48,757 nt of DNA. Source: a virus. Under the pieces are notes generated by a model. The model saw only the letters and a list, made by a program, of their open reading frames with translations, searched no databases and was not told the origin of the DNA. A program made the position numbers and the translations under genes. This document shows positions 6,559 through 14,585 of the stretch, in pieces (within the stretch, counting starts at the first letter, position 1; each line of letters starts with the position of its first letter). The stretch spans positions 1-48,757 of IMG/VR virus record IMGVR_UViG_3300042478_002150. The stretch is one strand, 5' to 3'.

Positions 6559-8310
6559 ATGCAGCTCCGCCCCCGGCAAAAGGCGCTGGTGGATCGGTTC
6601 GTCGCGGCGCTGCATGAGCACAAGAGCACCCTTGCCGTCGCCCCCACAGGCGCCGGCAAGACGGTGATGCTCTCCGCGGTCGGCGGCGCCCTGGGCGGCG
6701 CCGGCCTGGTGCTCCAGCATCGCGATGAACTGGTCACGCAGAACGCCCGAACCTTCCACAAGGTCAACCCATCCACGCCCCTGTCGCTCTACACCGCGGA
6801 CCGCAAGCGGTGGGAGCGCAAGGGCTGGACGTTCGGCATGGTTGGCAGCGTGGTCAACGCGCTGGCCAAGCTGGACCCTGGCGACGTGCCCCACGTCGAT
6901 ACCGTGCTGGTGGACGAGGCCCACCACACCACGGCCAACAGCTACATCAAGACGATCGAATTGTTGCGCCGCAAAAACCCGGGCCTGCTGCTGGGCGGGT
7001 TCACGGCCACGCCCATGCGCGGGGACAAGCGCGGGCTCTCCAGCGTATTCCGGTCGGTGGCCGATCAGATCAGCTACCGCGAGCTGATCGAGGGCGGGTT
7101 CCTGGTGCGGCCACGCACCTTCGTGATCGACGTTGGTGTGCGCACCCAGCTCGAATCGGTGCGCAAGCTGCCGTCCGATTTCGACATGGAGGCGGTGGCC
7201 GCGATCATGGACCACGCGCCGGTGAACACCCGCGTGGTGGAGGAATGGGCAAAGGTCGCCGGCGACCGCCGCACGGTGGTGTTCTGCGCCAACGTGGCCC
7301 ACGCCGAGCACGTCGCCGCCGCCTGGCAGGCGGCCGGCTACAAGGCGGCCGTGGTCGAGGGCTCCATGGCCGGCGGCGAGCGCGAGCGCGTCCTGGCGGC
7401 GTTTGACCGCGGCGAGATCCAGGTAATCGTGAACGTGGCGGTGCTCACCGAAGGGTGGGACTGCCAGCCTGTGTCATGCGTGGTGCTGCTGCGGCCCAGC
7501 TCGTTCAAGTCCACCATGATTCAGATGGTGGGGCGCGGCCTGCGCAAGCTGGACCCGGAGCGATACCCGGGCATCGTCAAGACCGACTGCGTGGTGCTGG
7601 ACTTCGGAACGTCCATCCTCACGCACGGCTCGATCGAGGCGGACGCGCACGCGCTCCGCCAGGACCACGGGCGCAAGGACTGTCCGCAATGCAACACGAC
7701 AATTCCGGACGCCTGCCCCGAGTGCCCCATGTGCGGCTACGAGTGGCCGAAGCAGGACGTAAGCCAGGCGCCCCGGGTGTGCACCGGCTGCGGGCACGAG
7801 AACGCGGCCAATGCGCAGACCTGCAAGGCGTGCGGCCTGGCGCTGGTGGCGCCCAAGGAGAAGGAGGCTCTGGCCGACTTCGTGCTGACGGAGGTGGACC
7901 TGTTCAACCAGAGCCCCTTTGCGTGGGAGGAACTGTGGAGTGGCGCCGTCTGGATGGCGTGCTCGTTCGAGTCCTGGGCGGCTGTGGTGAACGTGGCCGG
8001 CGAGTGGTTCGCCGTGGGGGGCGCCACGGAGGGCGACCGCAAGGGTGTGCACTTGCTGGCGGCCCGACAGAACGACCGGCTGCTGGCGCTGGCCGCCGGC
8101 GACGACTGGATGCGCGAGTGCGGCGACGCGGGCGCCGCCGCCAAGACCAAGCGGTGGCTGACCATGCCCATCAGCGACAAGCAGCGCGAGGCGCTGGGGG
8201 TGTCGGCCATGGAGGCGATCGGCGTCACGCGCTACCGGGCCGCGTGCCTGATGACGTGGAAGTGGAGCCAGAACGCCATCAGGGCGAAGGTGATGGGGGC
8301 GAGGGGATGA
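6559..8310 (+). CDS. DEAH-box superfamily 2 helicase with C-terminal zinc fingers
   Basis: This 583-aa DNA/RNA helicase has motif I APTGAGKT (28-35), DEAH box VDEAHH (118-123), FTATPM for motif III, a helicase C domain with TEGWDCQP, and motif VI QMVGRGLRK near 320. Residues 375-432 carry two Cys4 ribbons (CPQC..CPMC and CTGC..CKAC). The tail (440-583) is unassigned. It resembles phage ATP-dependent helicases of the UvsW/RecG-like branching type used for fork remodelling. The ATG at 6559 lies one base after the upstream stop. Confidence 0.9.
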   Translation: MQLRPRQKALVDRFVAALHEHKSTLAVAPTGAGKTVMLSAVGGALGGAGLVLQHRDELVTQNARTFHKVNPSTPLSLYTADRKRWERKGWTFGMVGSVVNALAKLDPGDVPHVDTVLVDEAHHTTANSYIKTIELLRRKNPGLLLGGFTATPMRGDKRGLSSVFRSVADQISYRELIEGGFLVRPRTFVIDVGVRTQLESVRKLPSDFDMEAVAAIMDHAPVNTRVVEEWAKVAGDRRTVVFCANVAHAEHVAAAWQAAGYKAAVVEGSMAGGERERVLAAFDRGEIQVIVNVAVLTEGWDCQPVSCVVLLRPSSFKSTMIQMVGRGLRKLDPERYPGIVKTDCVVLDFGTSILTHGSIEADAHALRQDHGRKDCPQCNTTIPDACPECPMCGYEWPKQDVSQAPRVCTGCGHENAANAQTCKACGLALVAPKEKEALADFVLTEVDLFNQSPFAWEELWSGAVWMACSFESWAAVVNVAGEWFAVGGATEGDRKGVHLLAARQNDRLLALAAGDDWMRECGDAGAAAKTKRWLTMPISDKQREALGVSAMEAIGVTRYRAACLMTWKWSQNAIRAKVMGARG

Positions 8311-8313
8311 GCG

Positions 8314-8790
8314 ATGGCAAGACTGCCCACGCTCAAGCCGCCCACCGATCGCACCTGCCAGGTGTGCGGCGCGCCGCGCAGCGCATCGTTCGGGATCTCC
8401 GGCGCGTGGATGTGTCGGGCGTGCTGGACGGTGCATCCGGACAATCAGGTGTGGAGAGCGGCGCAGGCTGCAAGCGCGCGGGCCGCGGCGCTGGAGGGGG
8501 TGGACGATGACATGGCTGAACGAGAGGGCGCCGGTGACAGCCGCGATGGTGACGGCGGACCCCGATCTGATCCCGGTCGAGAAGGGCATCCCCCTTCCAC
8601 CGCGGCGCGTGGGGCGAGTATCGAATCCAGGGAAGGGGAGGGGGGCGGAGGTTGTGTATCCGTGGGACAAGATGGAGGTGGGAGACAGCTTCCGGACCCA
8701 CCCCCGCCACACGCGAAGCGCAATTCAGTCCGCCGCCTACGGGTTCGGCTGCCGGCTGGGCCGGGACTTTTCCCTCCGGGAAATGGATGA
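8314..8790 (+). CDS. Small zinc-finger protein, with doubtful C-terminal extension
   Basis: Residues 1-70 look like a genuine small protein with a Cys4 finger (CQVCG, then CRACW). Beyond that the frame runs for 284 nt inside the next gene (8507-8821) and becomes Gly/Arg/Pro-rich, like an out-of-phase reading of GC-rich DNA. Either the two genes truly overlap, or a base change removed the normal stop near 8500. A ribosome site (GAGGGG) lies before the ATG. Function unknown; nucleic-acid binding is possible. Confidence 0.55.
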   Translation: MARLPTLKPPTDRTCQVCGAPRSASFGISGAWMCRACWTVHPDNQVWRAAQAASARAAALEGVDDDMAEREGAGDSRDGDGGPRSDPGREGHPPSTAARGASIESREGEGGGGCVSVGQDGGGRQLPDPPPPHAKRNSVRRLRVRLPAGPGLFPPGNG

Positions 8791-8821
8791 CGGCACAATT
8801 CGCGTCTGGAGGACAGGGTGA
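8507..8821 (+). CDS. Conserved-looking phage protein, 104 aa
   Basis: An ATG at 8507 has a good ribosome site (GGAGGGGG, 7 nt upstream). The C-terminal half is a compact domain: VYPWDKMEVGDSF, a basic helix, FGCRLGRDFSLREMDDGTIRVWR. This layout is seen in many small phage DNA-metabolism proteins of unknown function. The stop overlaps the next ATG (TGATG), placing it in one translational unit with the nuclease. Confidence 0.7.
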   Translation: MTWLNERAPVTAAMVTADPDLIPVEKGIPLPPRRVGRVSNPGKGRGAEVVYPWDKMEVGDSFRTHPRHTRSAIQSAAYGFGCRLGRDFSLREMDDGTIRVWRTG

Positions 8822-9678
8822 TGGTCAAGCTGACCGATGAAAGCGCGGAGCGCCCCGAGCTGGCGCACATCAATGCCCTAGTGGATGCCGGGTGGAGCGC
8901 GCAGCGCGCGCAGGACACGCCACGCGGCTACCTGGGCGGGAGCCGGTTGGGCGAGGACTGCGAGCGCCGCCTGGGCTATGAGTGGCACCGCGCCCCGGAG
9001 GACGAGGGCAAGGGGTTCACCGGCCGGACGCTGAGGATTTTCGAGCGCGGGCACCACGCTGAGGACAGGATGGCGCGGTATCTGCGGGAGGCCGGGTTCG
9101 ACTTGCAAACAGGCGACCGGGGCGGCCAGCTTGGCTTCGGCGTGGCACGCGACCGCGAAACCGGACAGGCGCGTATCGCCGGGCACATCGACGGAAAAAT
9201 CCTGGGGTGGGAGCACAATCTTTGGATCAATCCGGCGTCCGGCGAATGGGCCGCGGCCCTTCCCTACCCTCTCCTGTGGGAGCACAAGGGCCTGAACGCG
9301 AAGAACTTCAAAGACCTCAGGCGACACGGCATCAAGAAGTCCAAGCCGATCTACTACACGCAGGTGAATATTTACATGGCCTACATGGACCTCAAGCACG
9401 CCATGTTCACGGCCGAGTGCCAAGACACCTGCGAGGTGTATGTGGAAATTGTGCCACTGGACATCGCGACGGCGCAAGCCGCCAGCGACAAGGGGCTGCG
9501 CGTGGTGATCTCGCGGCGCCCCGAGGATCTGCCGCGGTGCGCCGCCAATGCGGACGACTTTCGCTGCCGGTTCTGCCCGTTCGCTGGGACGTGCTGGGCG
9601 GAGCCCACCACATGCGCGCCCGAGGGCGCGGTGGTCGCGCCGGCGTGGTTGTCCGCATTGAAGCCGGACGGCACGTAG
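8821..9678 (+). CDS. Cas4/RecB-like PD-(D/E)XK exonuclease
   Basis: This 285-aa nuclease has the motifs of the RecB/Cas4 family: GHID with Asp124, the E-x-K box as E154-H-K156, and the Q181-x3-Y185 motif. Cys47 and the C-terminal cluster Cys240, Cys249, Cys252 and Cys258 could hold an iron-sulfur cluster as in Cas4 and AddB. No CRISPR array is present, so the likely role is end resection in phage recombination beside the Sak4 ATPase and the helicase. ATG 8821 is chosen over GTG 8818 because it overlaps the previous stop in TGATG. Confidence 0.85.
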   Translation: MVKLTDESAERPELAHINALVDAGWSAQRAQDTPRGYLGGSRLGEDCERRLGYEWHRAPEDEGKGFTGRTLRIFERGHHAEDRMARYLREAGFDLQTGDRGGQLGFGVARDRETGQARIAGHIDGKILGWEHNLWINPASGEWAAALPYPLLWEHKGLNAKNFKDLRRHGIKKSKPIYYTQVNIYMAYMDLKHAMFTAECQDTCEVYVEIVPLDIATAQAASDKGLRVVISRRPEDLPRCAANADDFRCRFCPFAGTCWAEPTTCAPEGAVVAPAWLSALKPDGT

Positions 9679-9686
9679 CCTAGACT
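9658..9686 (+). promoter_or_regulatory. Promoter of the small membrane protein gene
   Basis: TTGAAG (9658-9663) and TAGACT (9681-9686) are spaced by 17 nt. The -10 overlaps the end of the nuclease gene region, and the transcript would begin with the hairpin at 9685-9716. Confidence 0.5.
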
Positions 9687-9716
9687 CTCCGGGCTGGATG
9701 AATTCAGCCCGGAGAG
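9685..9716 (+). promoter_or_regulatory. RBS-sequestering hairpin
   Basis: CTCTCCGGGCTG and CAGCCCGGAGAG form a perfect 12-bp stem with an 8-nt loop. The ribosome-binding site GGAGAG of the gene starting at 9721 is the 3' end of the stem, so the folded RNA would hide it. It may instead act as a terminator for the nuclease gene, but no T run follows. Confidence 0.65.
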
Positions 9717-9720
9717 CCAC

Positions 9721-9969
9721 ATGAACCTGATCGACCTCCTGACCCTGATCCCGAGCGCCGCCTGGCTGGTGCCCTACGTGCTGGCCGTGAGCGGCGCTGC
9801 CGCGTGGCTGGTGGCGACGATCCCCGCGCCGCAGGCGGAGCCCATGGCGACCGTGTGGCGGGTGCTGAACTGGTTCGGGGCCAATGTGCGGCACGCGCGG
9901 AACCGCGAGCCCGCGCCCCAGCCCCTCATGCCCGACAGCGCCACGAAGCCGCCCGACACGGGCGGTTGA
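9721..9969 (+). CDS. Small membrane protein (holin-like size), 82 aa
   Basis: The N-terminal half is hydrophobic: MNLIDLLTLI and WLVPYVLAV...AAWLVATI form one or two membrane segments (about 2-12 and 14-36). A charged tail with Arg and Pro follows. Size and topology would suit a holin or a superinfection-exclusion protein, but the sequence does not decide. It has its own promoter-like element and a hairpin over its ribosome site, so expression is probably controlled separately. Confidence 0.6.
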   Translation: MNLIDLLTLIPSAAWLVPYVLAVSGAAAWLVATIPAPQAEPMATVWRVLNWFGANVRHARNREPAPQPLMPDSATKPPDTGG

Positions 9970-9975
9970 TTCAAC

Positions 9976-10004
9976 TTGACACTGACGGGGCGGTGTGTCT
10001 GAGT
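9976..10004 (+). promoter_or_regulatory. Possible promoter before the pentapeptide gene
   Basis: A perfect -35 TTGACA (9976-9981) is followed after 17 nt by CTGAGT, a poor -10. ATTGTCCG lies just downstream. The strong -35 suggests an activated or regulated promoter. Confidence 0.4.
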
Positions 10005-10056
10005 GCGATTGTCCGTCATCACAACGGACTTCACCACACACCAGGGACACCACCCC

Positions 10057-10611
10057 ATGACCACCACGAAAGACAATCTCCCGCACATTCTGGCGGAGCA
10101 TCGCAAGTGGCTCCGTGGCGAAGGTGGCTCGCGCGCCGACCTGTCGCGCGCCGACCTGTCGGGCGCCGACCTGTCGCGCGCCGACCTGTCGGGCGCCGAC
10201 CTGTCGGGCGCCGACCTGTCGCGCGCCGACCTGTCGGGCGCCAACCTGTCGGTCGCCGACCTGTCGGGCGCCGACCTGTCGCGCGCCAACCTGTCGGGCG
10301 CCGACCTGTCGGTCGCCGACCTGTCGCGCGCCGACCTGTCGGGCGCCGACCTGTCGCGCGCCGACCTGTCGGGCGCCAACCTGATCGACGGCGGCCAGCG
10401 CGTGGACGGCTACCGTATTGTGGCGTGGCTCGCGGCTGATGGGCGGATCATGATTCGGGCGGGCTGCCGCAACTTCGACATGGCGGACGCTCGCGCCCAT
10501 TGGGAGAAAACCCGGGGCGGCACACCGCTGGGCGCCGAAACTCTGGCGATCCTGAGCCACATCGAAAGCGTGGCGCGCATCCGCGGCTGGGCGGTGCGGG
10601 AGGGCGCGTGA
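10057..10611 (+). CDS. Pentapeptide-repeat protein with C-terminal phage domain
   Basis: This 184-aa protein has 17 tandem pentapeptides of the form (R/G/V)A(D/N)LS (about residues 27-110), which fold as a right-handed quadrilateral beta helix. A globular domain (110-184) follows with [24 protein letters not shown] and [14 protein letters not shown]. Pentapeptide proteins can mimic DNA and inhibit gyrase, but many have no known partner. The ATG at 10057 follows a CA-rich leader; the in-frame ATG at 10003 lies inside the promoter region. The repeats use the same codons nearly throughout, a sign of recent expansion. Confidence 0.85.
   Translation: MTTTKDNLPHILAEHRKWLRGEGGSRADLSRADLSGADLSRADLSGADLSGADLSRADLSGANLSVADLSGADLSRANLSGADLSVADLSRADLSGADLSRADLSGANLIDGGQRVDGYRIVAWLAADGRIMIRAGCRNFDMADARAHWEKTRGGTPLGAETLAILSHIESVARIRGWAVREGA
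10128..10383 (+). repeat. 15-bp tandem repeat, 17 units
   Basis: The unit CTGTCGGGCGCCGAC repeats in phase with the pentapeptides. Variation is almost limited to one codon (GGC, CGC or GTC) and GAC/AAC. Near-identity at silent positions means the array can grow or shrink by slippage or recombination. Confidence 0.95.
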
Positions 10612-10612
10612 C

Positions 10613-10840
10613 ATGGACATTCTGATGGCTGCGCGCGGATGGCGCGCGGATCTGCCGGAGGGCCGCCGCGGCAGCGCAGCCCCGCAGGATACCCGTCCCG
10701 ATTCGATCGTCACGCTGGATGACGACGAGCCCCGCGACCCGCCCACCACGCCCCTGTGGGTGCTGGGCATGGCGCTGTTCACCGGGGGGGCGCTCGCCTA
10801 CCTCCTGTGGGCGGCGGTCGCCGGCTTGGTCAGTGGGTAG
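10613..10840 (+). CDS. Small single-pass membrane protein, 75 aa
   Basis: A charged N-terminal half (with an acidic DDDEP patch) is followed by one C-terminal membrane segment, PLWVLGMALFTGGALAYLLW (about 47-66), plus a short tail. It would place the N-terminus in the cytoplasm. ATG 10613 is one base after the previous stop. I do not recognise the family. Confidence 0.6.
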   Translation: MDILMAARGWRADLPEGRRGSAAPQDTRPDSIVTLDDDEPRDPPTTPLWVLGMALFTGGALAYLLWAAVAGLVSG

Positions 10841-11084
10841 GCGCTGCGAGCCCTGCGCGGAGCCGGGGTGCGGGCACCCCGCGCAGCGGGGCTCCTACTG
10901 CACCGAGCATGGCGCGCTCTACTACATGGCGGCGCGCGGCATGATGATGAGCGCCGAGCACATCCAGAAGCTCGACGCCGGGCCTGACCTGGGGGTGCCG
11001 GGCTCTGCGCTTGCGCAGAGCGAGGACCGGGTGCGGCTGCATCTGCGCGCCATCGTCCGGAATAAGGCTGGACGATGGGAGTGA
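10833..11084 (+). CDS. Small zinc-finger protein, 83 aa
   Basis: The GTG at 10833 overlaps the end of the previous gene by 8 bp. The N-terminus holds CEPCAEPGCGHP and SYCTEH, a Cys/His cluster resembling the zinc module found in front of some phage HNH nucleases, but no HNH catalytic core follows. The second half is helical. Possible DNA-binding adaptor; function unknown. Confidence 0.55.
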   Translation: MGRRCEPCAEPGCGHPAQRGSYCTEHGALYYMAARGMMMSAEHIQKLDAGPDLGVPGSALAQSEDRVRLHLRAIVRNKAGRWE

Positions 11085-11125
11085 TGCCTGCACCACCACG
11101 AAACACCACACACCACGAGGATGTG

Positions 11126-11446
11126 ATGACACCCGAACGACAGACGGCCCTGGAGGCCGTGGTGAAGGCTGCACGGGCGTGGCGGCAAACCAACATGCAT
11201 ATTGAACCGCATTCGAATGAAGAATGCGAAGCATATGAAAGGTTTGAGGACGCATTGCACGCCCTCGACGCCCTGCCCCCCGATCCCGCGCCTGCGGGGA
11301 ACGTGGTGGAGGTGGGCGCTGTCGAATACCGAGACGGAGAAATACGTTTTGCGCGCGTTGGCAGCGAATGGTGGGGCGGGTTGATTGACCGGCAATGGCG
11401 GCCCCTCGGCACCGTCCGCCTCCCGCTGACGGAGGGCGGGCGATGA
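11126..11446 (+). CDS. Hypothetical protein, 106 aa
   Basis: An ATG at 11126 lies after a CA-rich leader (CACCACACACCACGAGG). The N-terminal 50 residues are helical and charged; the second half has short strands (VEVGAVEYRDGEIRFARVGSEWW). Codons in the 11200-11230 stretch are more AT-rich than their neighbours. It ends in ATGA with the next gene. Function unknown. Confidence 0.6.
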   Translation: MTPERQTALEAVVKAARAWRQTNMHIEPHSNEECEAYERFEDALHALDALPPDPAPAGNVVEVGAVEYRDGEIRFARVGSEWWGGLIDRQWRPLGTVRLPLTEGGR

Positions 11447-11853
11447 ACAGCCGCACATTGACGCTGACGACGCTCAAGAAAAAAGGCGCGTGCAAGGAAC
11501 AGGTGGCGCTGTTCCGCAAGATGTTCGGCCGATCCGTGGAAATCACCGAGGCGCTGTGCGTGGAGCATGCGGCCGTGTTTAGTTGGGGATGGGCTGCGCA
11601 AAATTTGCTGACGGCGCCGGCATGGGCCGAATGCGAGCGCGTGACGGCGCCGGCACTGGCGGAATACCAGCGCGTGAGGGCGGCGGCACTGACGGAATAC
11701 CAGCGCGTGAGGGCGGCGGCACTGACGGAATACCAGCGCGTGAGGGCGGCGGCACTGACGGAATACCAGCGCGTGAGGGCGGCGGCACTGGCGGAATACC
11801 AGCGCGTGACTGCGCCGGCATGGGCGCGCGCATACATCGGAGACACGCCATGA
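11443..11853 (+). CDS. Protein with 11-residue tandem repeats, 136 aa
   Basis: Residues 1-55 form a small domain (LTLTTLKKKGACKEQVALFRKMFG, then VEITEALCVEHA). It is followed by about six copies of an 11-residue unit, AAALTEYQRVR, which would form a long amphipathic helix or coiled coil. Such tails occur in small phage proteins of unknown role, often varying in copy number. The ATG overlaps the previous stop. Confidence 0.7.
   Translation: MNSRTLTLTTLKKKGACKEQVALFRKMFGRSVEITEALCVEHAAVFSWGWAAQNLLTAPAWAECERVTAPALAEYQRVRAAALTEYQRVRAAALTEYQRVRAAALTEYQRVRAAALAEYQRVTAPAWARAYIGDTP
11612..11825 (+). repeat. 33-bp tandem repeat
   Basis: A 33-bp unit begins CGCGTGAGGGCGGCGGCACT and ends GACGGAATACCAG. 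It is repeated about four times almost identically at 11672-11803, with degenerate copies on both sides. It keeps the reading frame (11 codons) and can change copy number without a frameshift. Confidence 0.9.
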
Positions 11854-11889
11854 CTGACGCGCCGCCATGCTCGCGGGGAGGGTGACGCT

Positions 11890-14235
11890 GTGAACCTCAA
11901 TCCAGACACCGAAGAACCCATCGACCGCAACGCCATCGGGCGCTTCCTGGGGGCGGTGTTCGGGCCGGTCGATTGGGAGGCCGGTCAGTCCATCGCGCTG
12001 CGTGGGTTGGGCGAAAAGGGCACGTTGGCCGAGGGGCTGTTCCGGGAGCAGCAATGGGCCGACTGGTCGCCGCCGGATGGCGGGGCCGGCGCCATCGCCA
12101 CGCACGCCGAACGCTGGCGGGGGGTGAACGGGGGCGCGTTCCTGATCCCCGGCGTGATGCGGCCCGAGTCGCTGGAGAACCGGCGCCAGACCGAGGCGGA
12201 CGTGGCCTGGCTTACCTCCGTTGTGGTGGACCTGGACAATCCGGACACCGCCGAGGACAGCCTGCTCCGCCTGGAGCACGCGCTGGGGCCGGCGGGCATC
12301 GTGGTGGAAAGCTCGCCCGGGAAGCTGCACGCCTATTGGCTGCTGGATGAGCCGGAAGATCCAGCGCGCGTCGCGCGCCTGCGGCATCTGTTGGCGCTCA
12401 AGGCGGGCGGCGATCCCTCGTTCCAGCGCATCCCGCAGGTGATCCGGATTCCCGGCACGGACCACCAGAAGAACGGTGGCCGGTTCCGCGTCTGGATGCG
12501 TCATTGCGACCCGGACTGCCGGCACTCGATTTCCGGGATCGAGGAACGAATCCAGGATCTTCACCCGCTGCCGTGGGCGTCAGACCAAGCCCTGGCGATG
12601 GCCGCGCAGGGCACGCTCACTCTGTCCGGATTGGAAGCTGGCAACTGGACCGCGCGGGAGCGACTCACCCAGGACGTGCACGCCGGCGGGCAGGGCGCGG
12701 CGACTCGGTGGGATGCGGCGTCCCAGGTGTTCGGGCATTACGTGCACTCGGTCCGGACTGGCGCCATTGCGACCGCCGACGAGGCCCGCGCGCTGGCGCA
12801 GGGCTGGATGCTGGCGCACATGCAGCCGCCGTGGCCGCCCGAGCGGTTCGATCAGGAATGGTCCGCCATTGTGCGCCTGGACGTGGAGCGGCACGGGCCT
12901 CTCGTGGCGCCGGCGCAGCTCTACGGGAGCGGGCGCGTGGAGGTGCCGGCGGCGCAGGGCGCCGGGTTGGAGGCAGGCGACATCCGCGGCTGGGCGGTGC
13001 ACCGATGGGTGCCGCCGGAGGCGCCGCCCGAGCGCAAGTGGCTGGTGCGGGGGCTGATCCGCACCGGGGCCACGCATGTGCTCGCCAGCGAGGGCGGGGT
13101 GGGCAAAACGTTCGCGCTCCTGGATCTGTGCATGGCCGTGGCCGAAGGCGCAGAGGGCACGCAATGGCTGGGACAGCCGATCGACCCGCGCCACACCGGC
13201 GGCACGGCGGTGTTGCTGACCGCCGAGGACGACGAGGACGAGCTGCGCATCAGGTTGCACGACATGGACCCGACCGGCCGGCGGTTCCGGACGGCGGACC
13301 GCTTCATCGTGCTGCCCTTGGTGCAGGCCGGCGGCGTGTTCCCGCTGGCGGAGATAGGGCCAGGCGGCACGTCCCGGCCCACGCCGGCCTGGCAGCGCAT
13401 GATGGACGCGCTGACCGCGCTGCCGAACCTCCAGCTCGTGGCGGTGGACACCATGGCGGCCACGCTGCACGGGGAGGAAAACGCCTCGATCATCGTGCAG
13501 CAATACATGACCGCGCTGGCGCTGATCCGGGCGAAGCACCCGCAGGTGGCCACGTTCGTGACTCACCACGTCCGGAAACAGGGCACCAAGGACGCGCCCA
13601 TCCAGTCGGCCAGCGACATGCGCCAGGCGATCCGTGGGTCCAACGCGCTGCTGGGCGCGGCGCGCATGGTGCTGGGGGTGTGGCAGCCGCCCGACTATGC
13701 GGACCGGCTCAAGCGCATGAACAAGCCGGCCAAGCCCGGCACGTTGTTTCACTTCGCGGTGGTGAAGGCGAACAACCCGGAGGCGATGAGCGACATGCGG
13801 ACCCTGGTGCGCGCAGCGCACGGAGGGTTGGAGGACGCGACCGCGCTGGACCGGGCCACGAGTAAGACGGACGAGCATATCGCGTGGCTGGTGGCGGCCG
13901 TCGAGCGGGCGGTTGCGGCCGGGCTGCCCTACAACACGACCGGCAAGAACGGGCTGGCCGGCGACCGCAAGGGCGAGCTGCCGCCCGCCCTCAAGATGAA
14001 CGACAAGGCGCTGATCGCCCTGGTGGAGCACGCGACCGGCGACGGTGGCCGGCTGGTCAACTCCAAGGCGGGCAGCGGCCACGGCTATCTGGATGTGCCT
14101 GGCGGGCCGCTGGCCAAACCGGACCCGCTGGATGGCTACACGCTGGGGAAGGGGGCACACACCCCCGACTGGAGCGGCTGGACCTACAACCGGATGTTGG
14201 GGGCGGCGCAGCCGCCCGTGGGAGGTGGAGTGTGA
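11890..14235 (+). CDS. RepB-like primase fused to RepA-like helicase
   Basis: This 781-aa replication initiator has an N-terminal archaeo-eukaryotic-type primase region (about 60-230) with the acidic pair in VVVDLDN (108-114), HAYWLLDEP and the QRIPQVIRIPG/DHQKNG block typical of RepB primases. A C-terminal RecA-like ATPase domain (about 375-600) has Walker A SEGGVGKT (400-407) and Walker B LVAVDT (515-520), as in RepA hexameric helicases. An iteron cluster follows 0.2 kb downstream, so it likely starts replication there. GTG 11890 is preceded by GGGAGGGTGACGCT; an 11-codon ORF at 11850-11885 bridges it to the previous gene. No polymerase was found nearby. Confidence 0.85.
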   Translation: MNLNPDTEEPIDRNAIGRFLGAVFGPVDWEAGQSIALRGLGEKGTLAEGLFREQQWADWSPPDGGAGAIATHAERWRGVNGGAFLIPGVMRPESLENRRQTEADVAWLTSVVVDLDNPDTAEDSLLRLEHALGPAGIVVESSPGKLHAYWLLDEPEDPARVARLRHLLALKAGGDPSFQRIPQVIRIPGTDHQKNGGRFRVWMRHCDPDCRHSISGIEERIQDLHPLPWASDQALAMAAQGTLTLSGLEAGNWTARERLTQDVHAGGQGAATRWDAASQVFGHYVHSVRTGAIATADEARALAQGWMLAHMQPPWPPERFDQEWSAIVRLDVERHGPLVAPAQLYGSGRVEVPAAQGAGLEAGDIRGWAVHRWVPPEAPPERKWLVRGLIRTGATHVLASEGGVGKTFALLDLCMAVAEGAEGTQWLGQPIDPRHTGGTAVLLTAEDDEDELRIRLHDMDPTGRRFRTADRFIVLPLVQAGGVFPLAEIGPGGTSRPTPAWQRMMDALTALPNLQLVAVDTMAATLHGEENASIIVQQYMTALALIRAKHPQVATFVTHHVRKQGTKDAPIQSASDMRQAIRGSNALLGAARMVLGVWQPPDYADRLKRMNKPAKPGTLFHFAVVKANNPEAMSDMRTLVRAAHGGLEDATALDRATSKTDEHIAWLVAAVERAVAAGLPYNTTGKNGLAGDRKGELPPALKMNDKALIALVEHATGDGGRLVNSKAGSGHGYLDVPGGPLAKPDPLDGYTLGKGAHTPDWSGWTYNRMLGAAQPPVGGGV

Positions 14236-14483
14236 CACTACAGGAGGCGCACAGGCGCGCGCTGGCGAAAGCGGCTGACGCGCTGATCTACGAGGACTCC
14301 ATGGCGCGAAGCACCGGCGAGCACTTCGCACAGATCACCATTGCGGCATACCAGACGCAGATGCTTGCGGATGGGTGGATGTGGACGAAGGCGGGAATCC
14401 CACCGCACGAGACACCCGGACACGTTGGAATTGACCCCACCCCAAATTCCAACGCTCAGCCCGTTGGAACCGCAAACCCTTGA
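14232..14483 (+). CDS. Hypothetical protein overlapping the origin, 83 aa
   Basis: The GTG at 14232 overlaps the primase stop (GTGA). The first 50 residues look like a helical small protein (LQEAHRRALAKAADALIYEDS, with AAYQTQMLADGWMW). The last 20 are low complexity because the reading frame passes through three iterons. Function unknown; position suggests a replication accessory. Confidence 0.55.
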   Translation: MTLQEAHRRALAKAADALIYEDSMARSTGEHFAQITIAAYQTQMLADGWMWTKAGIPPHETPGHVGIDPTPNSNAQPVGTANP

Positions 14484-14577
14484 AAAGGCGGCGTTGGATC
14501 GCTGGAATGGAATTTTCGTTCCAACGGTTCCAACGCCTAAATTAACCCAATAATTTCAATGCGTTGGAAGATTGGAA
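14423..14577. repeat. Iteron cluster, candidate replication origin
   Basis: The word CGTTGGAA, or its complement TTCCAACG, occurs at 14423, 14447(-), 14462, 14519(-), 14528(-) and 14562. Close variants lie at 14492 (one change), 14500 (one change) and 14570 (two changes). Copies lie in both orientations around an AT-rich stretch (14538-14560). Iterons next to a RepA/RepB-type gene mark plasmid and phage origins, so this is the likely ori. Direct evidence of initiation is lacking. Confidence 0.75.
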
Positions 14578-14585
14578 GCCGTTTG

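Noticed and set aside
10128-10383. CRISPR array
   Set aside because: Units are 15 bp, directly adjacent without spacers and in frame with pentapeptides; the Cas4-like nuclease nearby is of the phage recombination type.
11850-11885. 11-codon ORF as a gene
   Set aside because: Too short to support as a protein; more likely a translational bridge to the primase gene.
12580-14331. Minus-strand open frame of 583 aa
   Set aside because: It is antisense to the primase-helicase, which has clear motifs; no start context and no recognisable domain.
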